40,957 nucleotides of DNA, from the NCBI GenBank assembly GCA_903842675.1, contig CAIMMQ010000095.1, forward strand, positions 1 to 40,957, in the 5' to 3' direction. Position 1 is the stretch's first letter. Each line of letters starts with the position of its first letter. Below are positions 30,142 to 40,957 of this stretch, piece by piece. The stretch comes from an uncultured Actinomycetes bacterium. GTDB taxonomy: Bacteria; Actinomycetota; Actinomycetes; Nanopelagicales; Nanopelagicaceae. Made by a program: the position numbers and the translations under genes. The notes under the pieces were generated by a model. That model was not told the DNA's origin and searched no databases. It saw only the letters and a list, made by a program, of their open reading frames with translations.

Positions 30142-30876
30142 TTAGCGTTTTACTGTTAAAGCAATATGCAGATTTTCAATCTCTTTGCTATTTAGTACCC
30201 GCCAGCGTCCTTCTTTGAGATCACCTATCGTTATGGGTCCAAAATCAGTTCGGATCAATCTTTGAACCTCGATCTCAAGGACTTCAAACATTCGCCGGAC
30301 GATGTGGAAACGACCTTCATGGATACTGACTTCAATCCAATGATGCTTTGAATTTACCTCTCGGATCACTTTAACCTCCAGGGCTCGAGCGAGCCCATCC
30401 TCCAAGATCACACCCTTGGTCAAAAGTTCCAAATTCTCTTTGGAAACTACCCCTTCAGTTTCAACGAGGTATTTCTTGATTAACCCGAACGAAGGATGGG
30501 TAGCTTTGTGCGTTAATTCCCCATCATTTGTGAGCAGAATTAACCCCTCACTATCTTTGTCCAGGCGGCCAACATGAAATAACCGCTCATTACGCTCGCG
30601 AAAGAAATCGCCTAGATTAGCTCGATTTTCTGGGTCTGCCATTGTGGAAATTACGCCTCTTGGCTTATAAAACGCAAGGTAAGTTTTAGTTTTATTTGAT
30701 CGAATTGCCTCACCATCAACCTCAACTTGAACGATTTCTGGATCAAATTTGCTGCCCAGTTCTGTTATTTGCTCGCCGTCAACACTTACACGGCCTTCAC
30801 TTATAAGCTCTTCACTCCTCCGGCGGCTGGCTATACCAGCGTCGGCAAGAATCTTCTGTAGGCGAATGAGCGCCAT
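30142..30876 (-). CDS. rluB: 23S rRNA pseudouridine synthase RluB-type
   Basis: S4 domain (RLQKILADAGIASRRRSEELISEGRVSVDGE) and catalytic GRLDKDSEGLILLTNDGEL. Confidence 0.93.
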   Translation of the reverse strand: MALIRLQKILADAGIASRRRSEELISEGRVSVDGEQITELGSKFDPEIVQVEVDGEAIRSNKTKTYLAFYKPRGVISTMADPENRANLGDFFRERNERLFHVGRLDKDSEGLILLTNDGELTHKATHPSFGLIKKYLVETEGVVSKENLELLTKGVILEDGLARALEVKVIREVNSKHHWIEVSIHEGRFHIVRRMFEVLEIEVQRLIRTDFGPITIGDLKEGRWRVLNSKEIENLHIALTVKR

Positions 30877-31005
30877 TTTTTCCCCGTTTCAACAGCTTCA
30901 ACAGCGTGGAATCGATCTAAAGAGGTACTTTAGGGTTTAACAACAAGCCAAGAGTAGGCGATAGCGCCCGCAACTGCTAATCCGGCAGAACTCAAGCCAA
31001 GCTGC

Positions 31006-31563
31006 CTACTCTGTAAGGGTAGCCAAAACCTCATCTAGCCCATCAACATCTGGCAGGAATGGGGCTAGGGCCGGAAGGTCTTCCACCCGATTCAAACCCA
31101 ATTTCTCCAAGAAGAATGAGGTAGTTGAGTACAAAATAGCCCCAGTTTCATGCTCAATTCCGGTCTCCTCGACCAATCCCCTGGTTACCAGCGTCTTCAT
31201 AACGGCCTCAACATTCACCCCTCTTATTGCCGAAACCCGAGCTCTTGAAATGGGTTGTCTATAGGCAATAACCGCCAGAGTTTCCAGTGCTGCCTGGGTT
31301 AAGCGGGCGCTTTGACCATCTAAAACAAATTTTTCGACCATGGGAGCTAAGTCAGGATGGCTATAAAAGCGCCATCCGCCGGCTACTTGGCGAAGTTCAA
31401 AACCCCGTCCCTCGCTTGAATATGAGTCGGAGAGCTTATGGAGGGTTTCAAGGACAACCTCTGTCGGAACCTCGGTAATTTGAGCCAGAACAAGTTCAGA
31501 AACCGGTTCATCAACCACCATAAGGATCGCTTCTAATGATCTTTCTAGTTCATTATTAGACAT
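31006..31563 (-). CDS. scpB: Segregation and condensation protein B
   Basis: LEAILMVVDEPVSELVLAQI, LETLAVIAYRQPISRARVSAIRGVNVEAVMKTL and PGAILYSTT-like ETGAILYSTTSFFLEKLGL. Confidence 0.94.
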   Translation of the reverse strand: MSNNELERSLEAILMVVDEPVSELVLAQITEVPTEVVLETLHKLSDSYSSEGRGFELRQVAGGWRFYSHPDLAPMVEKFVLDGQSARLTQAALETLAVIAYRQPISRARVSAIRGVNVEAVMKTLVTRGLVEETGIEHETGAILYSTTSFFLEKLGLNRVEDLPALAPFLPDVDGLDEVLATLTE

Positions 31564-32446
31564 TTATATCTCCATCTGTCTCATCTGCCATCGTGACTTG
31601 CGGAATATCAAACTCATCACTCACTTCGATCAGTCCCGTGGCGCTTCCGATCCAAGTAATTTGAAGCTCCCCAAGAGCAATCACTTGCTCGAATCGGACT
31701 ACTCCTTCTCGGTAGAGCTCTAATAGAGCCAAAAAGCGCGCTACGACCACCATGGTATTTGCAGCGTCCCCTATAAGGCTCCTGAAGGTCGATCTTCCGC
31801 TTCTGCGTAGTTGGTCCACAATCTTCGTAGATTCCTCTGAAACGCTCACCAGCGGGCGATGAATATGACCAATACCCACCGTAGGCACGGTTTTTGGCGC
31901 AAGAACTCGTTGGGCTATGGCGCCAAATCGATCCGGACCAACGCCAATGAGTACTTCAGGCAACAGCTGGGCAAAATGAGCCTCCAGCGCAACCACGCGG
32001 GCAAAAGTGCGCTCCTCTCTAACCAGCCGTTCGCTGAAAATCGAAGCGATCTCCTTAAAGGCCCGATACTGAAGCAATCTGGCAAAAAGCAGATCCCGAG
32101 CTTCAAGTAGGGCCAGATCGCCCTCATCTTCAACTTCACCGGATGGGAGCAAGCGGGCTGCTTTTAGGTCTAACAGGGTTGCAGCCACAACCAGAAATTC
32201 AGTAGTCCGGTCCAGATCCCAACCGCCACCACCCTCAGCGCTCTCAAGAGCGCGGATATAGGCGATGAAGTCATCGGTCACGATGCTCAGCGCTATCTCA
32301 GTTACATCCATTTTGTGGCGAGAGATCAACTGCAGGAGCAAATCAAATGGGCCATCAAAATTGCTCAGATGAACGGAGAAAGCCCCTTCAGACCCCTCTA
32401 TAACCGGCGGTGTGAGCTCGGTAGTGTCGGAAATCTGATCATTCAT
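31556..32446 (-). CDS. scpA: Segregation and condensation protein A
   Basis: FSVHLSNFDGPFDLLLQLISRHKMDVTEIALS and EFLVVAATLLDLKAARLLP. ATG (MNDQISD) at 32446 preferred over the upstream start at 32488. Confidence 0.93.
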   Translation of the reverse strand: MNDQISDTTELTPPVIEGSEGAFSVHLSNFDGPFDLLLQLISRHKMDVTEIALSIVTDDFIAYIRALESAEGGGGWDLDRTTEFLVVAATLLDLKAARLLPSGEVEDEGDLALLEARDLLFARLLQYRAFKEIASIFSERLVREERTFARVVALEAHFAQLLPEVLIGVGPDRFGAIAQRVLAPKTVPTVGIGHIHRPLVSVSEESTKIVDQLRRSGRSTFRSLIGDAANTMVVVARFLALLELYREGVVRFEQVIALGELQITWIGSATGLIEVSDEFDIPQVTMADETDGDINV

Positions 32447-32506
32447 GGTGGAAAGGTAGTCCAACTGCGCTTGCCTTGGTAATCGCACCGCCGTAGAGTC
32501 CGCCGC

Positions 32507-33427
32507 ATGGCAAAAATCAATTCAAAGGTAACTCGATTCGACGCTAAATCGACAAATCGAGACGAAGAACTAGCCGCGACTTCAATCGTGCTTGGTCGCA
32601 AAGCGATTGATTTTCCGGAAATAACCAAACCACCTGTAGCTGGAAGCGCTCGCGTTATTTCAATTGTTAATCAAAAGGGCGGAGTTGGTAAAACAACTAC
32701 AACAATCAACTTAGGTGCGGCGCTTGCAGAAGCCGGACGACGAGTGTTGTTAATAGATTTTGATTCGCAGGCCAGCATGACTACTGGACTTGGAATTAAA
32801 CCACTGCAAATAAAAGAGCAGTACGGATCGATTTGGTATTTGCTCAATGATGAATCAGCAAATATCAACGAGTTCATTCTTAAATCAAATGTTCCAGGGC
32901 TAGATTTCATTAGAGGTCATAAAGATCTCGCTGCAGCTGATGCAGCATTTGTTTCGGAAATTGCCAAGGAACACAAACTGCGCAAACTCTTGGCACCAAT
33001 CCTAGAAATTTACGACGATATTTTGATTGACTGCTCCCCTTCTCTGGGTACGCTAACTGTTAACGCCTTAACCGCATCACAAGGTGTTTTAATACCAATG
33101 GAATGCGAATATTTCGCAGTTCTTGGTCTTGGATTGGTTCGCGAAACAATAGAGAAAGTTAAGACCAACATAAATCCATCTCTGGAAATTTATGGAATTC
33201 TCGCGACTATGTTTGATCGTAAAACCGCTCACTCTAGGGAAGTTTTAGAATTGATTCATAATGAATTTCCAAAAGATCTACTAGATACAATAATTTCGCG
33301 GACAGTTAGGTTTTCCGAATCAACAGTCAAGGGTGAACCAATCACGACATATGCGAGCAGTTCGCTAGGGGCAGTTTCATATCGACGTTTAGCACGAGAA
33401 TTAATTTACCGAGGAGGAGCAAAATGA
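32507..33427 (+). CDS. ParA/Soj family ATPase
   Basis: Deviant Walker A ISIVNQKGGVGKTTTTINLGAALA, DDILIDCSPSLGTLTVNAL; divergent from scpAB. Confidence 0.93.
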   Translation: MAKINSKVTRFDAKSTNRDEELAATSIVLGRKAIDFPEITKPPVAGSARVISIVNQKGGVGKTTTTINLGAALAEAGRRVLLIDFDSQASMTTGLGIKPLQIKEQYGSIWYLLNDESANINEFILKSNVPGLDFIRGHKDLAAADAAFVSEIAKEHKLRKLLAPILEIYDDILIDCSPSLGTLTVNALTASQGVLIPMECEYFAVLGLGLVRETIEKVKTNINPSLEIYGILATMFDRKTAHSREVLELIHNEFPKDLLDTIISRTVRFSESTVKGEPITTYASSSLGAVSYRRLARELIYRGGAK

Positions 33428-33822
33428 GCCGCAGAGTTAGCCTTCCAGGGGCAGATGAATTGTTCCGACAGAGCACTACATTGAGTGCAGTTCCCTCTAG
33501 TGCACCGACTCCGATAGAGGATCAACCAACTGCGATTGTGACCTCTGCAAACAAAAAATCAGTGCGCACAACTGCTAGGCGCCGCGTCAATTCATTTGAC
33601 CGGACACCAAGTGGTAGAGAACGTCACGATGAAAAAATCACGGTTTACCTATCCCCTGAAGAACTTTATGATTTAGATCAAGCCCGATTAGCGCTACGCG
33701 GTGATCTTGGGTTAGCGGTAGATCGAGGTCGCATTGTTCGCGAATCGCTCTCAATCATTATCGCTGATTTAGAAACCAAGGGTGATCAAAGCATTATCGC
33801 TCGTAGATTACGCGGCAAATAA
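33424..33822 (+). CDS. Conserved actinobacterial small protein with predicted ribbon-helix-helix C-terminus, partner of ParA-like ATPase
   Basis: 4-nt overlap with the parA ORF. Basic low-complexity N-half, then RHDEKITVYLSPEELYDLDQARLALRGDLGLAVDRGRIVRESLSIIIADLE, which reads as beta strand plus two helices. Confidence 0.75.
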   Translation: MSRRVSLPGADELFRQSTTLSAVPSSAPTPIEDQPTAIVTSANKKSVRTTARRRVNSFDRTPSGRERHDEKITVYLSPEELYDLDQARLALRGDLGLAVDRGRIVRESLSIIIADLETKGDQSIIARRLRGK

Positions 33823-33828
33823 TTTAGT

Positions 33829-36385
<2,557 letters not shown>

Positions 36386-38107
36386 CTAACTTATCATCGA
36401 TTTGGCGACCAAGTCCAATAACTCGGTGGCGTGTTCCTGTGCGGTCTTCGAATCTTCTTGACCCGACAACAATCTCGCGATCTCCTTAGTTCGAAGTGCG
36501 CCAGTCACGGCGATGACATCGCTTTGTGTAACCGATCCATCTTCGCTTTTTTGCACGACGAAATGTTGATTCGCCCAAACCGCCACTTGCGCTAAGTGTG
36601 TAACAACTATCACTTGAGATTGCTGCGCTAATTTAGCCAATCTTCGACCAACTTCTACCGCCGCCTTACCGCCAACTCCGGAATCAACTTCATCAAATAT
36701 GTAGGTACCCACAGGCGATAATTCGGCTAAAACAACTTCTAAGGCCAACATAACGCGCGATAATTCCCCGCCACTTGCAGACTTCGTGATTGCAAGCATG
36801 GCGCCACCCTTATGCGATGTGAAAAGGAATTTAACTTCATCCAAACCAGACGCCGAGTAACTCTTTATCTCGGATTCATCTGCTCGTTCAACCGAAATTA
36901 AGATTGTTGCACTTGGCATAGACAAGCTGTGAAGTTCAGTTGTTATTAAATGGGATAGTTTCTCCGCACTTACTGCCCTTTCTTTAGAGATTTTTAGCGC
37001 TGATTTTTGCATCAAAGTAAAAGCTTTTGCTAAATCTTCTTTCAACGCCGCAACTCTCTCATCGCCGCCTGCCAAATCAAGTAATTTGGTTTTTGCTGAA
37101 TCGAAAAGGACGAATAAACTTTTGAATCCTTCAATTTGAGTTTCGCCCTTGCCATACCGTTTAATGAGTGAAATTATCTCAGCACGACGATTCTGTAAGT
37201 AATCAAATCTATTGGGATCCGCTTCCAGATTGGCCAAGAACCTGCTCAGGGCCGTTGAAACTTCACTAACTTCAAATATCGCATCGTTGTAAGACTCAAC
37301 CAAATCAGATAATTCTGAACCATATTTGCGCAGACCATCTAACGCCTTTCTGGCAACCTGCAAGGAATTCAAGGCACTATTCTCATCATCAACGATCGCA
37401 GTTAAAGCAAGCGACATGCTGTTATTAATCTCCTCAACCGAGCCGAGTTTGGCTATGTCATTTTCAATATCTGCCAATTCATCGGTTAGCGGGGTGACTT
37501 TTTCGAAATCTTTCACGAACGCTGTGATTCGCTCAATCTCAGAATCTCGCTTGGACATCTCCGATTCCAACTCTTTGATGCGCTTAGCAAGCGAGTTGTA
37601 AGAGTTGAATGCTTCTTGATAATCAGAGAGATCACTCGATAAGCCCGCAAAAGCATCAAGTAGATCTCGTTGTACCGAACTTTTTGCAAGTCGCGCCGAA
37701 CTCGATTGTGCATGTACTTCAATGAGAAAGTTAGAAAGTGCCGCAACTTGCGTTGTAGTTGACGGAATCCCTCCCAAAGATATTTTAGATTTGCCCTCAT
37801 TTGTTACAGAACGAGAAATTATTACTTCCCCAGATTCTACAATTCCACCGTTGTTTTGGATCTGTTCGGCAACTGAGCTGGTTATTCCAAACGTACCGCT
37901 CGCGGTTAATCGATCAGCGCCCTTGCGGACTAGATCCATATCTGATTTAGCACCAAGAATAAGATTTAAAGCGGTTAGAACCATTGTCTTTCCCGCGCCG
38001 GTTTCTCCGGTTAAAACTGTAAGACCTGGACCGAATTCAAGATCGGTTTCTACAATGACACCAATATTGCGAATATTGAGTTCTTTTAATGAACTACGCG
38101 CGTTCAC
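36386..38107 (-). CDS. recN: DNA repair protein RecN
   Basis: LNIRNIGVIVETDLEFGPGLTVLTGETGAGKTMVLTAL, ASGGELSRVMLALEVVLA, TYIFDEVDSGVGGKAA. Confidence 0.96.
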   Translation of the reverse strand: MNARSSLKELNIRNIGVIVETDLEFGPGLTVLTGETGAGKTMVLTALNLILGAKSDMDLVRKGADRLTASGTFGITSSVAEQIQNNGGIVESGEVIISRSVTNEGKSKISLGGIPSTTTQVAALSNFLIEVHAQSSSARLAKSSVQRDLLDAFAGLSSDLSDYQEAFNSYNSLAKRIKELESEMSKRDSEIERITAFVKDFEKVTPLTDELADIENDIAKLGSVEEINNSMSLALTAIVDDENSALNSLQVARKALDGLRKYGSELSDLVESYNDAIFEVSEVSTALSRFLANLEADPNRFDYLQNRRAEIISLIKRYGKGETQIEGFKSLFVLFDSAKTKLLDLAGGDERVAALKEDLAKAFTLMQKSALKISKERAVSAEKLSHLITTELHSLSMPSATILISVERADESEIKSYSASGLDEVKFLFTSHKGGAMLAITKSASGGELSRVMLALEVVLAELSPVGTYIFDEVDSGVGGKAAVEVGRRLAKLAQQSQVIVVTHLAQVAVWANQHFVVQKSEDGSVTQSDVIAVTGALRTKEIARLLSGQEDSKTAQEHATELLDLVAKSMIS

Positions 38108-38957
38108 CGCGCCAACCTTCTACGGGTAGTTTAAATTTCGCAACAAGTCGGTCAGTGAAGACACCCTCGCCAATATGCGAAAGATGAACCTGCGATGAAT
38201 CGCGGGTAAGGACGACTCGGTCACCCGCTATTAAATCAAATTTGCGAATTCCATCAGAAGCAATTTCTGCAACTTCAGATTCCACATCGATCACAATTTC
38301 CGAGTCAGGTGAAACAACCATAGGGCGAGAAAATAGCGCATGAGCGGCGAGCGGTAGTAATACAAAAGCATTTACTTCCGGCCAAAGAACCGGTCCGCCG
38401 GCTGAAAACGCATATGCCGTTGAACCAGTTGGAGTCGCACAAATAACACCATCACAACCCCATCTCGAAAGTGGACGGTTGTCGATCTGTACGAAAAGTT
38501 CCACCATCTGTGTAGCACTGCGCTCGATCGTCACTTCGTTAAGCGCCCAACCTTTATGCACGCTCTTTCCAGCGCGCAAAATCTCAAAAGCTATTACGAG
38601 TCTTGGCTCTCCGTGATACTTCTTTGAAAGAACCGCTTCTACGATTTGCTTAGTAGTTGGTGTAATGATTTCGGCAAGAAAACCAACATTTCCCATGTTG
38701 ATTCCAAGAATTGGTACATTTTCACCGCGAACTAATTCAGCGGCGCGCAGAATCGTGCCATCTCCCCCCAAAACGATTACTACTTCTACCTCTTTGGGAT
38801 TTGTAAAGGGCAACGAATCTGGGATCAAAGAAACATCACTCGACGCCACTTCCACGCCAGACTTAAGGAATTCGGCAGCGATCTCTAGCGCTAGTTTGCG
38901 CGCTTGATCTCGTTGCGGATTTATTACTAACAGAATCCGACGTGTTGAATTACTCAT
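38094..38957 (-). CDS. nadK: NAD kinase
   Basis: VIVLGGDGTILRAAELVRGENVPILGINMGNVGFLAE, CATPTGSTAYAFSAGGPV. Confidence 0.95.
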   Translation of the reverse strand: MSNSTRRILLVINPQRDQARKLALEIAAEFLKSGVEVASSDVSLIPDSLPFTNPKEVEVVIVLGGDGTILRAAELVRGENVPILGINMGNVGFLAEIITPTTKQIVEAVLSKKYHGEPRLVIAFEILRAGKSVHKGWALNEVTIERSATQMVELFVQIDNRPLSRWGCDGVICATPTGSTAYAFSAGGPVLWPEVNAFVLLPLAAHALFSRPMVVSPDSEIVIDVESEVAEIASDGIRKFDLIAGDRVVLTRDSSQVHLSHIGEGVFTDRLVAKFKLPVEGWRGERA

Positions 38958-39742
38958 TGCGGGCCACTTGCAATCGCCGAATCCAATAAATCATGTGCGA
39001 GTTCATTTGCGCCGCGCTTCAACCACAAGAAATACTCAACATTTCCAGCTGGTCCAGGTAACGAACTCGCGATAACACCATTGCAGCCTAAGCCCATGTC
39101 GTACGCCGCGTCCGCGACTTCAAGGACCGCAGCTTTACGCAGCAAAGGATCGCGAACCACGCCACCGGCGCCCAACTTTTCGCGACCAACTTCAAATTGA
39201 GGTTTAACCATCACCAGATAATCAGCACTTGTTTTCGCAACAGCATTTAATGCAGGCAGAACAAGAGTCAAAGATATAAATGACAGATCCGCGACGACTA
39301 AATCAACTTGCTCACCAACTTGTTCTTGGGTTAAGTGTCTGACATTAGTTCGATCAAGAATTGTTACTCGAGGATCATTTCGAAGTTCCCAAGCAAGTTG
39401 CCCGTAACCAACATCAACTGCAACTACTGCCGCTACATCGCGTTTAAGCAAAACATCGGTAAATCCGCCGGTAGATGCACCAGCATCAAGTGCCCGCTTT
39501 CCGGAAACAAGAATTTCTGGAAATGCGTCTAGAGCACCAGCCAATTTATGGCCGCCTCTTGAAACAAAATCATCACGATCGTTTTGCAAAGTTATCGAAG
39601 TTTCTGCATCAACTTGAGTGGCCGGTTTTGAAGCTGGGATTCCGGTCACTAAGACCGAACGAGACTCGATTAAATCGGCAGCGTGATCTCTGGAACGGGC
39701 TAAACCACGTCGTACCAATTCCGAATCAAGCCTAGTTTTCAT
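38954..39742 (-). CDS. tlyA: TlyA family rRNA (cytidine-2'-O)-methyltransferase
   Basis: S4-like N-terminus (RLDSELVRRGLARSRDHAADLIESRSVLVTG) plus FtsJ-like domain (ALDAGASTGGFTDVLL, VADLSFISL). Confidence 0.93.
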   Translation of the reverse strand: MKTRLDSELVRRGLARSRDHAADLIESRSVLVTGIPASKPATQVDAETSITLQNDRDDFVSRGGHKLAGALDAFPEILVSGKRALDAGASTGGFTDVLLKRDVAAVVAVDVGYGQLAWELRNDPRVTILDRTNVRHLTQEQVGEQVDLVVADLSFISLTLVLPALNAVAKTSADYLVMVKPQFEVGREKLGAGGVVRDPLLRKAAVLEVADAAYDMGLGCNGVIASSLPGPAGNVEYFLWLKRGANELAHDLLDSAIASGPQ

Positions 39743-39750
39743 AATTGAAT

Positions 39751-39897
39751 CTAAAGCCCGTCGATTTCGGATAGTAAATGTGTTAGTTGCTGATGAATCT
39801 CTTCGAATTCTTGCGAGTGAACATCTAAATGCAAATTGGGGATATTCGAGATTCGTGTCTTGATACTTTCAATAGATGTTGGCTCTGCTGAATCCAT
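39751..39897 (-). CDS. Small conserved hypothetical protein (48 aa), positional equivalent of Rv1693
   Basis: Minus-strand ATG at 39897 to TAG at 39751 reads MDSAEPTSIESIKTRISNIPNLHLDVHSQEFEEIHQQLTHLLSEIDGL. Its ATG overlaps the stop of the upstream gene (TGATG). Below the ORF-track length cutoff. Confidence 0.7.
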   Translation of the reverse strand: MDSAEPTSIESIKTRISNIPNLHLDVHSQEFEEIHQQLTHLLSEIDGL

Positions 39898-40235
39898 CAC
39901 TTACTCGCTCTCTTCTTGGCAAGGGTTGCTATCTTTTTTTTAGTAACTACCTTCTTTTTAACTTTATTCGCAGAACTTGAACCATCGCTCGCCCATGCCG
40001 AAACTAGTTTTTCAAGATCAGAAAGGCGCTTGTCTATATTTTCTAATTCCTTTTTGCGCACAAAACCTAATCTGAGAGCAGCGGCTTCAAATTCTGAATC
40101 AATTTTCTCTTTAAGAGCCTCGCCGCTCTCTTTCACCCAATTATTGACCGCATTCCCCACATCAGATGCTGTTTTCTCGCCATTCGAGAGCGAATCCGCA
40201 GCCTTGCGCAACGAGGAAAAGAGATCAGAAGCCAT
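39897..40235 (-). CDS. Phasin-like / coiled-coil protein with Lys-rich C-terminal tail
   Basis: Amphipathic helical N-half (LFSSLRKAADSLSNGEKTASDVGNAVNNWVKESGEALKEKI), RLGFVRKKELENIDKRLSDLEKLVSA, then KVKKKVVTKKKIATLAKKRASK. Confidence 0.7.
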   Translation of the reverse strand: MASDLFSSLRKAADSLSNGEKTASDVGNAVNNWVKESGEALKEKIDSEFEAAALRLGFVRKKELENIDKRLSDLEKLVSAWASDGSSSANKVKKKVVTKKKIATLAKKRASK

Positions 40236-40248
40236 GCCCTAACCGTAT

Positions 40249-40629
40249 CTAAAGCCTGGCTACTGTGCTCGCTTCTACCTGCCATCGGCTCGCAAGTCCG
40301 CTTGGGGCTTGCCAAAAACGCCGCCGTACCGCGCCATGGATCTCCACCCAGGTATCAACTTTTAACGAGAGGGCGGCCTTGCGGGTTTTCGAACTCCAAG
40401 CTGCTATGTCTAATGAATCAACTTCCTTTTTAACGGTTCTCGATTTGGGTGATCTGGTTGAACTAGTTGATTTAACTCGCCCAATAACAACTCGGAATTC
40501 AACTACCTTATCGCCACTTGGGAGCTCTTTTTCTATAGCCAAACTCGTCACACGACCAACTAAATAGACCTCATTGACTGGAATGAATTCTTCTATGATT
40601 TTTGCTTTTGCTGCCATGCGTTTCTCCAT
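40249..40629 (-). CDS. Single-stranded DNA-binding (OB-fold) family protein
   Basis: NEVYLVGRVTSLAIEKELPSGDKVVEFRVVIGR...DSLDIAAWSSKTRKAALSLKVDTWVEIHGAVRRRFW is SSB-like. The acidic C-terminal tip of canonical SSB is absent. Confidence 0.7.
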   Translation of the reverse strand: MEKRMAAKAKIIEEFIPVNEVYLVGRVTSLAIEKELPSGDKVVEFRVVIGRVKSTSSTRSPKSRTVKKEVDSLDIAAWSSKTRKAALSLKVDTWVEIHGAVRRRFWQAPSGLASRWQVEASTVARL

Positions 40630-40740
40630 TCACTTGAAATTGCAAAAAAATCGATGCAATCAATTACAGAGTGATTATGGTTCAACAACATATCTATATA
40701 TTTAGAAAAATTTGCGAGTGTGTAAAAAATTAATATGTGC

Positions 40741-40780
40741 AAAAAAAAAGAGCGCTCCCGATAAACGAGGCGCTCTTTTT
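40741..40780 (-). terminator. Rho-independent terminator downstream of 5S rRNA
   Basis: Minus-strand reading AAAAAGAGCGCCTCGTTTATCGGGAGCGCTCTTTTTTTTT: GC-rich stem followed by a U tract. Confidence 0.92.
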
Positions 40781-40788
40781 ATAATGAT

Positions 40789-40907
40789 GTCCGGCGGCGA
40801 TCTACTCTCCCACAAGGTCCCCCTTGCAGTACCATCGACGCTGAGAGGCTTAGCTTCCGGGTTCGGAATGGGACCGGGCGTTTCCCTCTCGCTATGGCCG
40901 CCGAAAC
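40789..40907 (-). rRNA. rrf: 5S ribosomal RNA
   Basis: Reverse complement GTTTCGGCGGCCATAGCGAGAGGGAAACGCCCGGTCCCATTCCGAACCCGGAAGCTAAGCCTCTCAGCGTCGATGGTACTGCAAGGGGGACCTTGTGGGAGAGTAGATCGCCGCCGGAC. Boundaries are approximate. Confidence 0.96.
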
Positions 40908-40957
40908 TCTATTGAGTTATCAGTCAGTTGCATTTCCAATGTCAGCAAATTTTAAAC

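Noticed and set aside
40712-40915. 67-aa ORF MRVCKKLICAKKKSAPDKRGALFIMMSGGDLLSHKVPLAV...
   Set aside because: Runs through the terminator and antisense to the 5S rRNA; a common spurious annotation.

Overview
The window looks like a chromosomal core region of a streamlined, moderately AT-rich actinobacterium. Mycothiol ligase MshC, PafBC, HelY, GarA/FtsR-like genes and scpAB-xerD-pyrG-recN-nadK-tlyA synteny support this; a freshwater Nanopelagicales/acI-type origin is only an inference. Genes are tightly packed with many start/stop overlaps. From left to right: a partial alcohol dehydrogenase, tdk, tRNA-Leu(GAG), M20 peptidase, aldo/keto reductase, the histidine phosphatase/DUF3090/SCO1664/mshC block, metH, a HAD hydrolase, trmI, an FKBP lipoprotein, pafB, pafC, tatA, tatC, a diacylglycerol kinase, helY, a 5'-3' exonuclease, a polyprenol-phosphate mannosyltransferase, gcvP, merR, a bifunctional nuclease, an ftsR-like merR, a garA-like FHA gene, gcvH, a CDP-alcohol phosphatidyltransferase, a fused cmk-der, tyrA, aroH, rluB, scpB, scpA, a ParA plus a small RHH-like partner, xerD, pyrG, recN, nadK, tlyA, a 48-aa small ORF, a phasin-like K-rich protein, an SSB-like protein, and 5S rRNA with a terminator. 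No CRISPR array, transposon or prophage was seen. The main points of interest are: the absence of the Pup-proteasome genes between trmI and pafBC; a cluster of TATCGATA palindromes upstream of aroH; the ParA/RHH pair divergent from scpAB; the cmk-der fusion; a 10-bp tandem repeat before cmk-der; a MerR-like dyad; and a missed 48-aa ORF.
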